From Chloroflexota bacterium (GTDB lineage Bacteria > Chloroflexota > Anaerolineae > B4-G1), in NCBI GenBank assembly GCA_024232355.1, contig JAAEPW010000804.1, positions 1-32,252 of the forward strand: a stretch of DNA of 32,252 nt, in the 5' to 3' direction. The position numbers and the translations under genes were made by a program. Each line of letters begins with the position of its first letter. The first letter of the stretch is position 1. A model generated the notes under the pieces. That model searched no databases, had not been told where the DNA came from, and saw nothing but the letters and a program-made list of their open reading frames with translations. Positions 1 to 7,731 of the stretch are shown one piece after another.

Positions 1-139
1 CAGTTGGGTGGGATTTCTGGATAGTCAGCCAATTGTGGCTCAAAAAGGGGCTTGTAGCCGAGGTTTCCATACCTCGCAGGGCCTTACGCGCTATGGAAAG
101 CGCGGCTACATCGTAATCCCATTCAACTGAACCAGTGCC
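1..139 (+). mobile_element. MITE-like element, copy 1 (left end cut by window edge)
   Basis: Bases 1-139 are repeated at 17723-17861 with one difference that I can see. The complete copy is 149 bp with 25-bp imperfect terminal inverted repeats and an 8-bp target duplication, so this copy lacks only about 10 bases, which should lie just outside the window. No coding capacity. Its core (54-109) is a palindromic unit starting GTAGCCG and ending CGGCTAC that recurs elsewhere in the window. The element stops two bases before the ATG at 142, so that start codon falls inside the expected target duplication. Confidence 0.85.
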
Positions 140-141
140 CA

Positions 142-918
142 ATGGTTAAACGACAAGTAATCCGCAGAACAATTCTCTTTCTCGTATTCCTGGCCTTTCC
201 AATCACGCTGAACTATTATTCACCGTACCTGATTATGCAGAGTGCTTCCGAGGGGACCGCCAATTTCAGCTTCTTTTTTTACACCGGCGGCTTTCTCGCA
301 TCCTTGTTCCTTGGTCGATTGGTGTGTGCTTATCTCTGTCCTTTGGGGGCGGCTCAGATGCTCGCGGACAGCATGATCGATAAAAGGCTCAAAAGGATCA
401 AGCACCTCAACATCGTCAAATACGTGCTCGCCGTCGCCTGGGTAGGCGCCATCATCTACTTTGCCGTCTCTGCTGGTGGGTACAAGAGGATAAACCTTTT
501 GTACAACACCGAGAGCGGCATATCGGTGGACGATGCCTCACGACTGATCATGTACTATATAATCATCTCAGCTCCACTGATCCCGGTCTTTTTCCTTGGG
601 AAGCGGGCGTTCTGCCACTATTTTTGCCCCTTTGGGGTCTTGAACATCGCTGGGGTCAAGATCGCCCAGTTGCTCCGGCTGCCATCACTGCACGTAAAGG
701 CTGATCCGGACCAGTGTAAGCAGTGCAAGCGCTGTGAGCAAGCTTGCCCCAAGAGCTTGCTCGTCAGCCAGATGGTGCAAAACGGGGCTATCAATCACGC
801 AGAATGTATGCAATGTGGCACCTGTGTGGATACCTGCAAATTCGGCACCGTACGATACGCTTGGAAGCGCCAAGTGGCCCATGGCAGCCTTGAGCCACAG
901 AGTCAATTGTCTGGATAA
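142..918 (+). CDS. Membrane polyferredoxin, NapH/CcoG-like (4Fe-4S binding protein)
   Basis: A 258-residue protein with about four membrane segments (near 10-28, 42-62, 90-110, 135-155). Two CxxxCP motifs sit at membrane ends (C62-C66 in CAYLCP and C158-C162 in CHYFCP), as in the Fer4_5/NapH family. The C-terminus carries two 4Fe-4S ferredoxin motifs (C192, C195, C198, C202 and C222, C225, C228, C232). The expected role is electron transfer at the membrane, donor and acceptor unknown. It heads an operon with a flavodoxin-like protein, 21 bases downstream. The N-terminus looks complete, but no ribosome binding site is visible because the mobile element ends two bases upstream. Expression may therefore be impaired or driven from outside. 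Family assignment is firm; the specific partner is not. Confidence 0.88.
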   Translation: MVKRQVIRRTILFLVFLAFPITLNYYSPYLIMQSASEGTANFSFFFYTGGFLASLFLGRLVCAYLCPLGAAQMLADSMIDKRLKRIKHLNIVKYVLAVAWVGAIIYFAVSAGGYKRINLLYNTESGISVDDASRLIMYYIIISAPLIPVFFLGKRAFCHYFCPFGVLNIAGVKIAQLLRLPSLHVKADPDQCKQCKRCEQACPKSLLVSQMVQNGAINHAECMQCGTCVDTCKFGTVRYAWKRQVAHGSLEPQSQLSG

Positions 919-939
919 CGGACGGTACAAGGAGATAGA

Positions 940-1524
940 ATGATGAGTGCAGGTTTTGTGTGGATCATTTTGCTTGTCCTCGCCGCTCTCGTGTTGGCGG
1001 TAGCCCGACTGTACGGTCGGGCCACCAGGAAAGTTGTCAGTGAACTGCAAATTTTAAACTCGGAAGGTCGCACGGGCACGGCGCTGGTGGTCTATTCCGC
1101 CGGGCTGGGTGAATCTCTGGCCAAAGCGAGCCGTGCCTTTGCCGAGGGTCTCGTCTCCGACGGCTGGCGGGTAGAGATGACCACCGCCAGCGCAGAGGCC
1201 CCCGCCGATCTCTCCGGCTACGATCTCTTGGTTCTCGGCGCCCACACCTACTTTTGGACGCCGGACCGCGTCATCCAACAATACCTGGGCAGGCTTGGCG
1301 ATCTCGCAGGGCAGCGCACTGTCGTTATCGTCACCGCGCTGGGGCAGGGAGAACGCTCGACCGGTATCCTAAAGAAACGCATTCAAGAGGCAAGCGGCGA
1401 CGTGATCAAAACGTTGATCCTATACACGATGAGGCCGAATGAGGATTTATATGGTATCAACGATGCCGAGGAAATCGCCACCAGGGAGTCACGGGCCCTA
1501 CAATTGGTGAGTGAAGGGGTTTAA
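940..1524 (+). CDS. Membrane-anchored flavodoxin-domain protein
   Basis: 194 residues. Residues 6-24 form one hydrophobic anchor. From about residue 47 the protein has a flavodoxin-like fold: an ALVVYSAGLGES phosphate-binding-type loop, then DLLVLGAHTYFW and VVIVTALGQGE strands. Probably an FMN-dependent electron carrier or quinone/thiol reductase relative held at the membrane. The start at 940 follows AAGGAG with a 5-base spacing; the next codon is also ATG. Directly between the polyferredoxin and a small membrane protein, it suggests a short membrane redox module. FMN binding is inferred from the fold and not shown. Confidence 0.75.
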   Translation: MMSAGFVWIILLVLAALVLAVARLYGRATRKVVSELQILNSEGRTGTALVVYSAGLGESLAKASRAFAEGLVSDGWRVEMTTASAEAPADLSGYDLLVLGAHTYFWTPDRVIQQYLGRLGDLAGQRTVVIVTALGQGERSTGILKKRIQEASGDVIKTLILYTMRPNEDLYGINDAEEIATRESRALQLVSEGV

Positions 1525-1527
1525 ACG

Positions 1528-1974
1528 ATGCCGAAAATCCAGATACTAAATTGTTTTATCTTGATCGTACCCGTTTTGGTGTGGAACGCGATCTTTGCAT
1601 CCAAGCTCCCAGCAGGATACTCTTCCGACGCGGGCGTCTCCCAAGCGATCATGATTTTAGAGAACGTTTTGAGAATACCCGTATTTTTCTACCCGATCCT
1701 ATTGGCGCTTCAAATCAACGACCGGTACAGCAAGACGGGAATCATCATCTATGTCGTGGGGGTTGCGGTCTATTTCGTTTCGTGGATCATGCAACTCTAT
1801 TTTCAAGAGACAAGATGGAGCACCAGCGCGCTCGGTATATTGGCCCCCGCCTACACTCCACTGATCTGGCTGTTGGGTATCGGGCTGATCGGACGCTCTT
1901 GGTTGTACGCGTCGATTTCGGCCCTGTTTGTGTTCGTCCATGTCTGGCACAATGTCCAAGTGTTTGGATTTTGA
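1528..1974 (+). CDS. Small multi-pass membrane protein of unknown function
   Basis: 148 residues, strongly hydrophobic, with about five predicted membrane segments (roughly 7-25, 45-63, 71-93, 105-124, 127-145). No catalytic motif recognised. It starts three bases after the stop of the flavodoxin-like gene, with a GAAGGGG stretch upstream, so it is very likely co-transcribed and may be a membrane partner of the redox pair. The ORF in another frame at 1551-1997 has no such features and is treated as a shadow. Confidence 0.7.
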   Translation: MPKIQILNCFILIVPVLVWNAIFASKLPAGYSSDAGVSQAIMILENVLRIPVFFYPILLALQINDRYSKTGIIIYVVGVAVYFVSWIMQLYFQETRWSTSALGILAPAYTPLIWLLGIGLIGRSWLYASISALFVFVHVWHNVQVFGF

Positions 1975-1993
1975 TGCCAAGAGGGATAGCGCT

Positions 1994-2224
1994 ATGACAA
2001 ACACACGTGTGTCACCGGTCATTTACGAGATCAGGGTCAAGGGACACTTGGATAGCCCCCACTGGTCCAAGTGGTTTGGTGATATGACGGTGACAGTAGA
2101 TGAGGCCGGAGAAACGACACTCTCCGGCCCCGTGATAGACCAGGCCGCGCTGCACGGTTTGCTGGCCAAGATACGCGATCTGGGTCTGCCATTGCTGTCC
2201 GTAAACCACGTCGAATCTGAGTGA
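1994..2224 (+). CDS. Small conserved protein P1 (paralog family with 9264 and 14548)
   Basis: 76 residues. An upstream ATG in frame at 1928 exists, but the start at 1994 has an AGAGGGA ribosome site and begins where similarity to the paralogs begins. The family pattern is EIxVxGHLD, then WFxDMxVT, then GETxLSGxVIDQAALHGLL, then KIRDLGLPLLSVN. No membrane segment, cysteine or known enzyme motif; it looks like a compact alpha/beta domain. It closes the redox operon. Paralogs close or open two other operons here whose promoters share an operator. Function unknown; a regulatory or adaptor role is only a guess. Confidence 0.8.
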   Translation: MTNTRVSPVIYEIRVKGHLDSPHWSKWFGDMTVTVDEAGETTLSGPVIDQAALHGLLAKIRDLGLPLLSVNHVESE

Positions 2225-2236
2225 GAATGTCCACCT

Positions 2237-3262
2237 TCAAACGTCGTCCCCAGGCGGCACGAACGGAAAACTACCCCTGGCCGGTTGGTCGCCGATTTCA
2301 AGACTCAGGTCGAGGCTCTGCCGTGCGAATTTGACCCCATCGTCCTGCTGCCCCATGGCCTGGTAGCACCACCCGATCCTGCCAAGAACCTCTGCCATGT
2401 AGAACTTGTCATCCAGGTCGCGGTAGTGGGCCAGGCTTTGCTCATAGTACGCGATCCCCTGGGCCAAGTCACACTCCTCCGGCAGCCGGGGCCAGATGAT
2501 TGCATTGCCAAGCGCGTACAGGCAGTAGGCGATCTCGGCCCGGTCACCGCGTTCTTGGGCGATCCCCAGGCTGCGTTCGATCTGCGCCTTGTGATCCTCG
2601 CCGGGGTCTGGGTAGCGGGCCGCGATCTTGGCCCAAACCGGATGGGGTTCTTCGCCAGGCCGTGGAGCCAGCCCCTCCCGCGCCAATCGAAAGAGCGCGT
2701 CGGCTTCTTGGTAGCGTCGGCGGCTGTGGCAGAACCAATGGAGGGTCTCTATCGCCCGGTCAATGGCGTCATGATTTCGCCGCTCCACCGCCCAGGTCCA
2801 GGCCGTGCGCATGTTCTCAAAGTCTGCTTCGATCTCGTTCAGTACAGCCATTCGCACGGACAGCGCTCTGAGCACTTGAGCGACGGGAACACCCAGTTGA
2901 TCCGTCTGAAGCATGACGTTGGCAAAAGTGGTCACGTCGGGCACGTCTACGCGCCGGGCCATACGTAACAACGCTCTACGGCGCACACCCTGAAGCGAGG
3001 CTAAAAAGGCCTCTTGTTGTTCGGCTGAGCTTTCGGGGGATGCTGCCTCGCCCGCAGCCATAATGGACTGTATCTCTGACTGAATATCTTGCATCAAGCC
3101 CTTGAAAGCGCGTGCCAGCTCGTGATCCGACTTTTTTACCAACTCGTTTATGGCGTGATCAAAACCAAAGCCCGACTCGACAGTGGCCGCCAACGAGTTT
3201 AACACCTCGGGCAACAACTTTACGATCTCTTTTTGCCTCTCGGCCTTGGAAATATCCATCAT
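2237..3262 (-). CDS. TadC-like (T2SSF) domain fused to regulator-type TPR region
   Basis: 341 residues. Residues 10-140 resemble the cytoplasmic T2SSF domain of TadC: RQKEI, LPEVLNSLAATVESGFGFD, VDVPDVTTFANVMLQTDQLG, VPVAQVLRALSVRM. The flanking membrane helices of TadC are absent and residues 61-93 look like an insertion. From residue 141 (LNEIEADFENMRTAWTWAVE) the protein becomes the helical TPR region normally found between the NB-ARC and LuxR domains of large regulators. The last residues (about 325-341) depart from the TPR pattern, suggesting a truncated end. A good AAGGAGG site precedes the start, and the promoter carries the shared operator. It could be a functional chimera or a rearrangement relic. 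Confidence 0.7.
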   Translation of the reverse strand: MMDISKAERQKEIVKLLPEVLNSLAATVESGFGFDHAINELVKKSDHELARAFKGLMQDIQSEIQSIMAAGEAASPESSAEQQEAFLASLQGVRRRALLRMARRVDVPDVTTFANVMLQTDQLGVPVAQVLRALSVRMAVLNEIEADFENMRTAWTWAVERRNHDAIDRAIETLHWFCHSRRRYQEADALFRLAREGLAPRPGEEPHPVWAKIAARYPDPGEDHKAQIERSLGIAQERGDRAEIAYCLYALGNAIIWPRLPEECDLAQGIAYYEQSLAHYRDLDDKFYMAEVLGRIGWCYQAMGQQDDGVKFARQSLDLSLEIGDQPARGSFPFVPPGDDV

Positions 3263-3289
3263 TTACCTCCTTTTCTAAATGTTGCTTGC

Positions 3290-3357
3290 AGTATATCATT
3301 CAAAGGGGTGACCCGTCGACCCCCTAAAGGTGACTTTTTCCAATGCAGGGGGGTGAC
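3290..3357 (-). promoter_or_regulatory. Promoter with composite GTCACC operator (for gene 2237-3262)
   Basis: On the minus strand: a -10 TATACT at 3295-3290, and a GGTCACCCC box whose GTCACC begins 17 bases upstream of the -10, where a -35 would be. Four bases further up is an imperfect inverted pair, GTCACCT-tta-GGGGGTC (3334-3318), and another GTCACCC lies at 3357-3351. The same arrangement precedes 7732 and 14548. No good -35 is present, which fits an activator-dependent promoter. Confidence 0.65.
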
Positions 3358-3410
3358 ATTCAGGTAGATGGGCAATGGCGCAGTGCCTGATTGACTGACA
3401 AATCTTTTTG

Positions 3411-3519
3411 ACACCACGGATGAACGTAGATGGCGCTTCTGCGGAGCGAACATAGATAATGGCCGCATTTAGCTTGAAAACAATGAGAAATCTGTGTTCA
3501 TTTGCGTTTATCGGCGGTT
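3411..3519. mobile_element. MITE-like element with 10-bp direct repeats
   Basis: A 109-bp non-coding stretch flanked by perfect direct repeats AATCTTTTTG (3401-3410 and 3520-3529). Its ends are imperfect inverted repeats: the left begins ACACCACGGATGAACG, and the right, read inward on the other strand, begins AACCGCCGATAAACG. The insertion falls at the 3' end of the LuxR gene, and the element supplies the last two bases of that gene's TAA stop. Confidence 0.65.
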
Positions 3520-4873
3520 AATCTTTTTGCAAGAGACTCAATTCCCTGGCGCGGACGATGGCCTGGGTGCGTCGCTTGACGCCAAGCTTGCCGTACATAC
3601 GGTTGATGTGCTTTTTGACGGTGCTCAAGCCAACGAAAAGTCGTTCGGCGATCTCGCGATTCGACAGCCCGGCGGCGATGAGGTGCAACACCTCAAGTTC
3701 GCGCTTGGTGAGTGGATCAACGAGCGGCTGAGTGACCTCGTCCGTGAAAGCGGCTGACCGTTGGCGACGATCGAGGTCTGCTTCGTGCTGGTGCAGGGCC
3801 ACCAGATAGTATTCACAGTGGGTGTCGCGGGCGGCGACAGCGTTGCCGGATGATTTGAGCCGTTCCTCGGCGTACTGGCGCAGCAGTTCGTGCACCTCGT
3901 AGCGTCCGGTGTCGTGATCGCGTCGCAGCAACGATTTATTCACCAGTGTCTTGAGCGTTCGCAGTCCTGCGCCCGTCACCCTTTGTGCCGCGTCCCGCGT
4001 AAAACCGCCCCGAAAAACAGACAATTGCATCAGGATTTGGCGCTCGGTATCTGCCAGCCGGTTCCACGTGGCATCGAACATGGCGCGGACGCTGCGATGG
4101 CGTGCCGGTACGTTGCGCGCCTCTGTTTCGAGCACGTCGAGGCTGTGGTTGATCTCATCCGCAATCTCTTGTAACGACAACATCTCTGCCCACGCCGCTG
4201 CCAGCACGATACCCAGCGGCATTCCGTCCACCAACTGGCAGATGCGGACGACGTGTCTCAAATCGCCGGATTCTGGCGTAAAGCCCGGCAATACTCGACG
4301 GGCGCTCAAAACGAACAGCCGCATAGCGCTGTATTCGGTCCAACTGGCAGCATCTTTTAGCGTTTCCTTGGCGGGAAAGTTCAGACCACCGATGCGGAAA
4401 TGGATCTCTTCTTGCAGATTGAGTGGTTCGCGCGCAGTGGCGAGCACCCGTACACCCGGTGCGGTCTGCAATATCTCACTCACCAGTCCGGCACCCTCTA
4501 TCAAGTGCTCAAAGTTATCCATAATCAGTAGTGCTCGTTTCTGGCTCAAGTAATCGACGAGTTGTTCCTTGGGGTCACGTCCATCTCCCTGAAACAGATA
4601 CCCGACTGCCTGTGCCACCGTCGGGACGATGTTCTCCGCGTCACGCAGCGGTGCTAACGAGACAAAGTATGCGCCGTGAACGAAATTCTCCTGTCGTGCG
4701 ACCGCCGCTTCGAGTGCCAAGCGCGTCTTTCCCATACCCCCAGGCCCAAGGACGGTCACGAGGCGAGTGTTTGGGTCAGCAAGCAAGTTTGCAAGTTGGA
4801 CAAGCTCAGCCTCGCGCCCGACAAAGGGTATGGTCTGCACAGGAAGATTGTGTGAATGCCCCATACTACTCAT
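3518..4873 (-). CDS. NB-ARC/LuxR-family transcriptional regulator without TPR region
   Basis: 451 residues. Order: Walker A GPGGMGKT (43-50), Walker B LLIMDN (115-120), the MPLGIVLAAAW helix typical of these NTPases, a winged-helix region ending VHELLRQYAEERL, then directly a LuxR-type helix-turn-helix (about 386-447; LTKRELEVLHLIAAG, STVKKHINRMYGKLGV). Relatives normally carry several hundred residues of TPR between these last two parts; here the join is near RRQRSAAFTDEV. The TPR type that is missing appears in the next gene downstream. The start is supported by GGAAGG upstream. A MITE-like insertion forms its stop codon, and the readable original frame would have added about 13 residues. 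Probably still a DNA-binding, ATP-responsive regulator, with altered sensing. Confidence 0.88.
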   Translation of the reverse strand: MSSMGHSHNLPVQTIPFVGREAELVQLANLLADPNTRLVTVLGPGGMGKTRLALEAAVARQENFVHGAYFVSLAPLRDAENIVPTVAQAVGYLFQGDGRDPKEQLVDYLSQKRALLIMDNFEHLIEGAGLVSEILQTAPGVRVLATAREPLNLQEEIHFRIGGLNFPAKETLKDAASWTEYSAMRLFVLSARRVLPGFTPESGDLRHVVRICQLVDGMPLGIVLAAAWAEMLSLQEIADEINHSLDVLETEARNVPARHRSVRAMFDATWNRLADTERQILMQLSVFRGGFTRDAAQRVTGAGLRTLKTLVNKSLLRRDHDTGRYEVHELLRQYAEERLKSSGNAVAARDTHCEYYLVALHQHEADLDRRQRSAAFTDEVTQPLVDPLTKRELEVLHLIAAGLSNREIAERLFVGLSTVKKHINRMYGKLGVKRRTQAIVRARELSLLQKD

Positions 4874-4915
4874 AACCGCTTTCCTTCCTCCGGTTCTGGC
4901 TCAAGTTCAGCCTCA

Positions 4916-4944
4916 ATTATAGTCACACCGTGCCGATTGCACAA
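4916..4944 (-). promoter_or_regulatory. Putative sigma-70-type promoter of the LuxR gene
   Basis: On the minus strand TTGTGC (4944-4939), a 17-base spacer and a perfect TATAAT (4921-4916) lie about 45 bases before the LuxR start. It is back-to-back with the promoter of the divergent MalT-like pseudogene. Called from sequence pattern only. Confidence 0.5.
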
Positions 4945-4972
4945 ACAAAAGCCCATCGCGAGTGATGTTTGT

Positions 4973-5001
4973 TTGTAAAAGCTCCGCGGTTGAGCTATAA
5001 T
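4973..5001 (+). promoter_or_regulatory. Putative promoter of the MalT-like pseudogene
   Basis: TTGTAA (4973-4978), 17-base spacer, TATAAT (4996-5001), 12 bases before the ATG at 5014. The transcript would have an almost absent 5' leader, and no clear ribosome binding site is seen. Confidence 0.5.
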
Positions 5002-5013
5002 CGGGCTGGGCAA

Positions 5014-7628
5014 ATGACCACAACTATTTTGCAAACCAAACTCTATATCCCGCCCGTTCGACCCAAATTCGTGTCTCGCCCGCGCCTGATCGAGCAGTTG
5101 AACGGGGGCTTGTACCGCAAGCTGACGCTCATCTCTGCCCCGGCGGGCTTTGGCAAGACCACGCTGCTCGCGGGATGGGTTCACGGCACCGATGCGCCCC
5201 AACGAGACGTCGCCTGGCTCTCTCTCGACGAAGGTGATGCCGACCCGGCTCGTTTCTTCGCCTATCTCATCGCCGCGCTGCAGCGGGTGGACCCTGTCAT
5301 TGGCCAGGCCGCCCAGGCAATGCTGCAAAGCCCCCAACCACCCCCGCCGGACGCGCTCGTCACAGCCCTGATCAATGACATTGTCACCGCGCCGCGACCG
5401 TTCGTCTTGATCCTCGACGACTATCACACGATCAGCGCGCTGCCCATTCATCAACTGCTGGGCTTTCTCCTGGAACACCAGCCGCCCCAGATGCACCTGA
5501 TCATCGCCACCCGCGAGGACCCGCCGCTGCCCATGTCTCGCCTGCGGGCGCGCGGGCAATCGTCCGAGATCCGGCAGGACGACCTGCGATTTACCAAAAA
5601 GGAGGCGGCCAACTTTTTGCAGCGAGTGGCGGATGCTGATCTGCTTCCCCAGGACGTCGCCGCCCTCCAGAAGCGCACCGAGGGCTGGATCACGGGCCTG
5701 CAACTCGCAGCCCTGTCTATCCGGGGCCACGATGACGCGCAGCAGTTGATCGAATCCTTCACCGGCAGTCACCGTCACGTGCTGGATTATTTGATCGAAG
5801 AAGTGTTCCAGCGCCAGTCTGCCAGCGCGCAAGATTTTCTGCTCATGACCTCGATTCTGGATCGTTTCACGGCATCTGCGTGTGACGCCGTCACAGGGCG
5901 AGACGACAGCCGCCAGACGCTGTTGGCCCTGGAACAAGCCAATCTCTTCCTCGTGCCCCTCGACGAGTCGCGGCAGTGGTATCGCTACCATCGCCTGTTT
6001 GCCGACCTGCTGCGCCATCGTTTGTAGCTCGATCTGCCCGACCAGGTTCCCCAACTCCACCGCCAGGCCAGCCATTGGTACGCGGACAATGGCCTGGTGG
6101 CCGACGCCGTACACCACGCGCTGGCGGCGTCCGACTGGGGGCAGGCTGCGGTCCTCATCACTGGCGCCAGCGGAATGCTATTGGAGCGGGGCGAGGTGGC
6201 TACCTTGGTCGGCTGGTTCCGGGCGCTGCCAGAAGAGGAGGTGCGTGGTCACCCGGGGCTTTGCCTCAACTATAGCTGGCCGTTGATCCTGACAGACCAG
6301 ATCGAGGCTGCCGAATCTCACCTGGCACAGGCGGAACAGATGGTCCAGGCCAGTGAGGAGGACGACCCAGTCTTTCGGGGTGAAATTGCGGCTGCCCGCG
6401 CCTACGTCGCGCGGGTGCGAGGCGACAACGACGGTGTGATCGATCTATCCCAACAGGCGCTATCGCTCTTGCCGCGAGACGAATTGTCGGGCCGCAGCGT
6501 CGTGGTGATGAACCTGGGAATGACGCACTGGTATCGCGGCAGTCTGGCCGAGGCTGAGGATGCGTTGGCAGAAGCGGAACGGACCGCCGGTGGATCGGGG
6601 AACGATTATGCCTGGCTGACGGCGCGCGTCTTTTTGAGCAGGATACAGGCGGCACGGGGCAGACTGCGCCAGGCGGCCGAGTCCTATCGTTTGGTGATCG
6701 AGCAAGGGACGCAATCTCCTATGGTCACCCTGGCCTGCGCCGATCTGGGCCGCTTGCTCTACGAGCGGAACGACCTGGAATAAGCCGCCGATCTGGTGCA
6801 GCGCGGGCTGGAATTGGGCCAGCGCAACCCGCGGGCCGAGTTACAGACCGCCGGTTACAGGGTGTTGGCCCTCATCCGGCAGGCCCAGGGCCAAGATTCC
6901 GCCGCCCGGCACGCGCTCCAGGAAAGCGCCCAATTGGCCAACGGCCCGAGATTTTCGCGTCGGCGCGCTGGCATGATCTGGGCTATCGCGCCCTGGTCAC
7001 GTTGGCACTGGATGGTGAGGACGCGGCATCGCCCATCGTCGAACAATTCCCCGCGCTGGACGATGTTGACCTGCCCACTCGCTTGCTCTTGATGCTGGTT
7101 CAGTCGCGTTTGTTGCTGGCGCAGGGGCAGCAGGCAAACGCCGCGGCGCAATTGGAGGCCCGGTATCAGATAGCGACCCACACCGGTTGGCAGTCCGCCG
7201 TCGTCGAAACGCGCGTGCTGCAAGCCCTGATCACGCCTGCTCTTCTGACCGAGGCGCTCGCGCTGGCCGAGCCGGAAGGCTATGTGCGAGCTTTTGTCGA
7301 CCTGGGCGAGCCGATGGCGGCCCTACTGCGAGAGGCCGCCACGCAGGGAGTGGCAACCAGTTACATACGCACACTGCTATCGGCGTTTGATGCGCCGCTC
7401 CCCCCAGCGCATATCCCCGACCAACCACTCGTCGAGCCGCTGAGCGAGCGCGAACTCGACGTCATGCACCACCTCGTCGACGGCCAGACCAATCAAGAGA
7501 TCGCGCAAACTCTGTGCATCTCTGTCAACACCGTCAAGACCCACCTCAAGAACATCTATGGCAAGCTCGGTGTCAGCAGCCGCCGTCAAGCCGCCGCCGA
7601 GGCGAACAAACTCGGCCTCGTACCGTAA
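5014..7628 (+). pseudogene. MalT-like LuxR regulator, broken by two stops and a frameshift
   Basis: The reading frame from ATG 5014 encodes TKLYIPPVRPKFVSRPRL, Walker A APAGFGKTTLL, Walker B FVLILDDYH, and stops at TAG 6025-6027. The same frame continues with clear homology (QVPQLHRQASHWY) until TAA 6781-6783, and again after it (AADLVQRGLELGQR). Near 6940-6955 the homologous frame shifts by one position and continues as IFASARWHDLGYRAL to the LuxR helix-turn-helix (about 7430-7620; LSERELDVMHHLV, NTVKTHLKNIYGKLGV). Just before LAEPEGYVR about 15 residues seem missing relative to the two intact paralogs. Full length would be near 870 residues against 929 and 917. TAA and TAG end normal genes here, so recoding is unlikely. 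The 5' fragment could still make a 337-residue ATPase piece. Confidence 0.88.
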
Positions 7629-7645
7629 ATCCCTCACCCACTCAA

Positions 7646-7702
7646 ATCACCCGCCAATCACCCGCAACGGGTGATGACGTCCGCCCGATTTGCACCTATA
7701 CT
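7646..7702 (+). promoter_or_regulatory. Promoter with composite operator (for the 7732-9473 operon)
   Basis: ATCACCC at 7646, then a perfect inverted repeat ATCACCCG-caa-CGGGTGAT (7657-7675), then GACG and a diverged third box TCCGCCC (7680-7686), then -10 TATACT at 7697-7702. The layout matches those before 14548 and 3262. It lies between the broken MalT-like gene and its neighbour operon. Confidence 0.65.
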
Positions 7703-7731
7703 AGAGTCAAATTTAACAAGGGAGGTTTATC

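Noticed and set aside
4870..6117. Long open frame of 415 codons on the minus strand
   Set aside because: It lies antisense to the MalT-like pseudogene, whose codons and motifs are clear; its translation has no recognisable domain.
6025..6783. TAG and TAA in the MalT-like gene as possible recoding
   Set aside because: TAG and TAA end other genes here, a frameshift is present as well, and no recoding signal is seen; decay is simpler.
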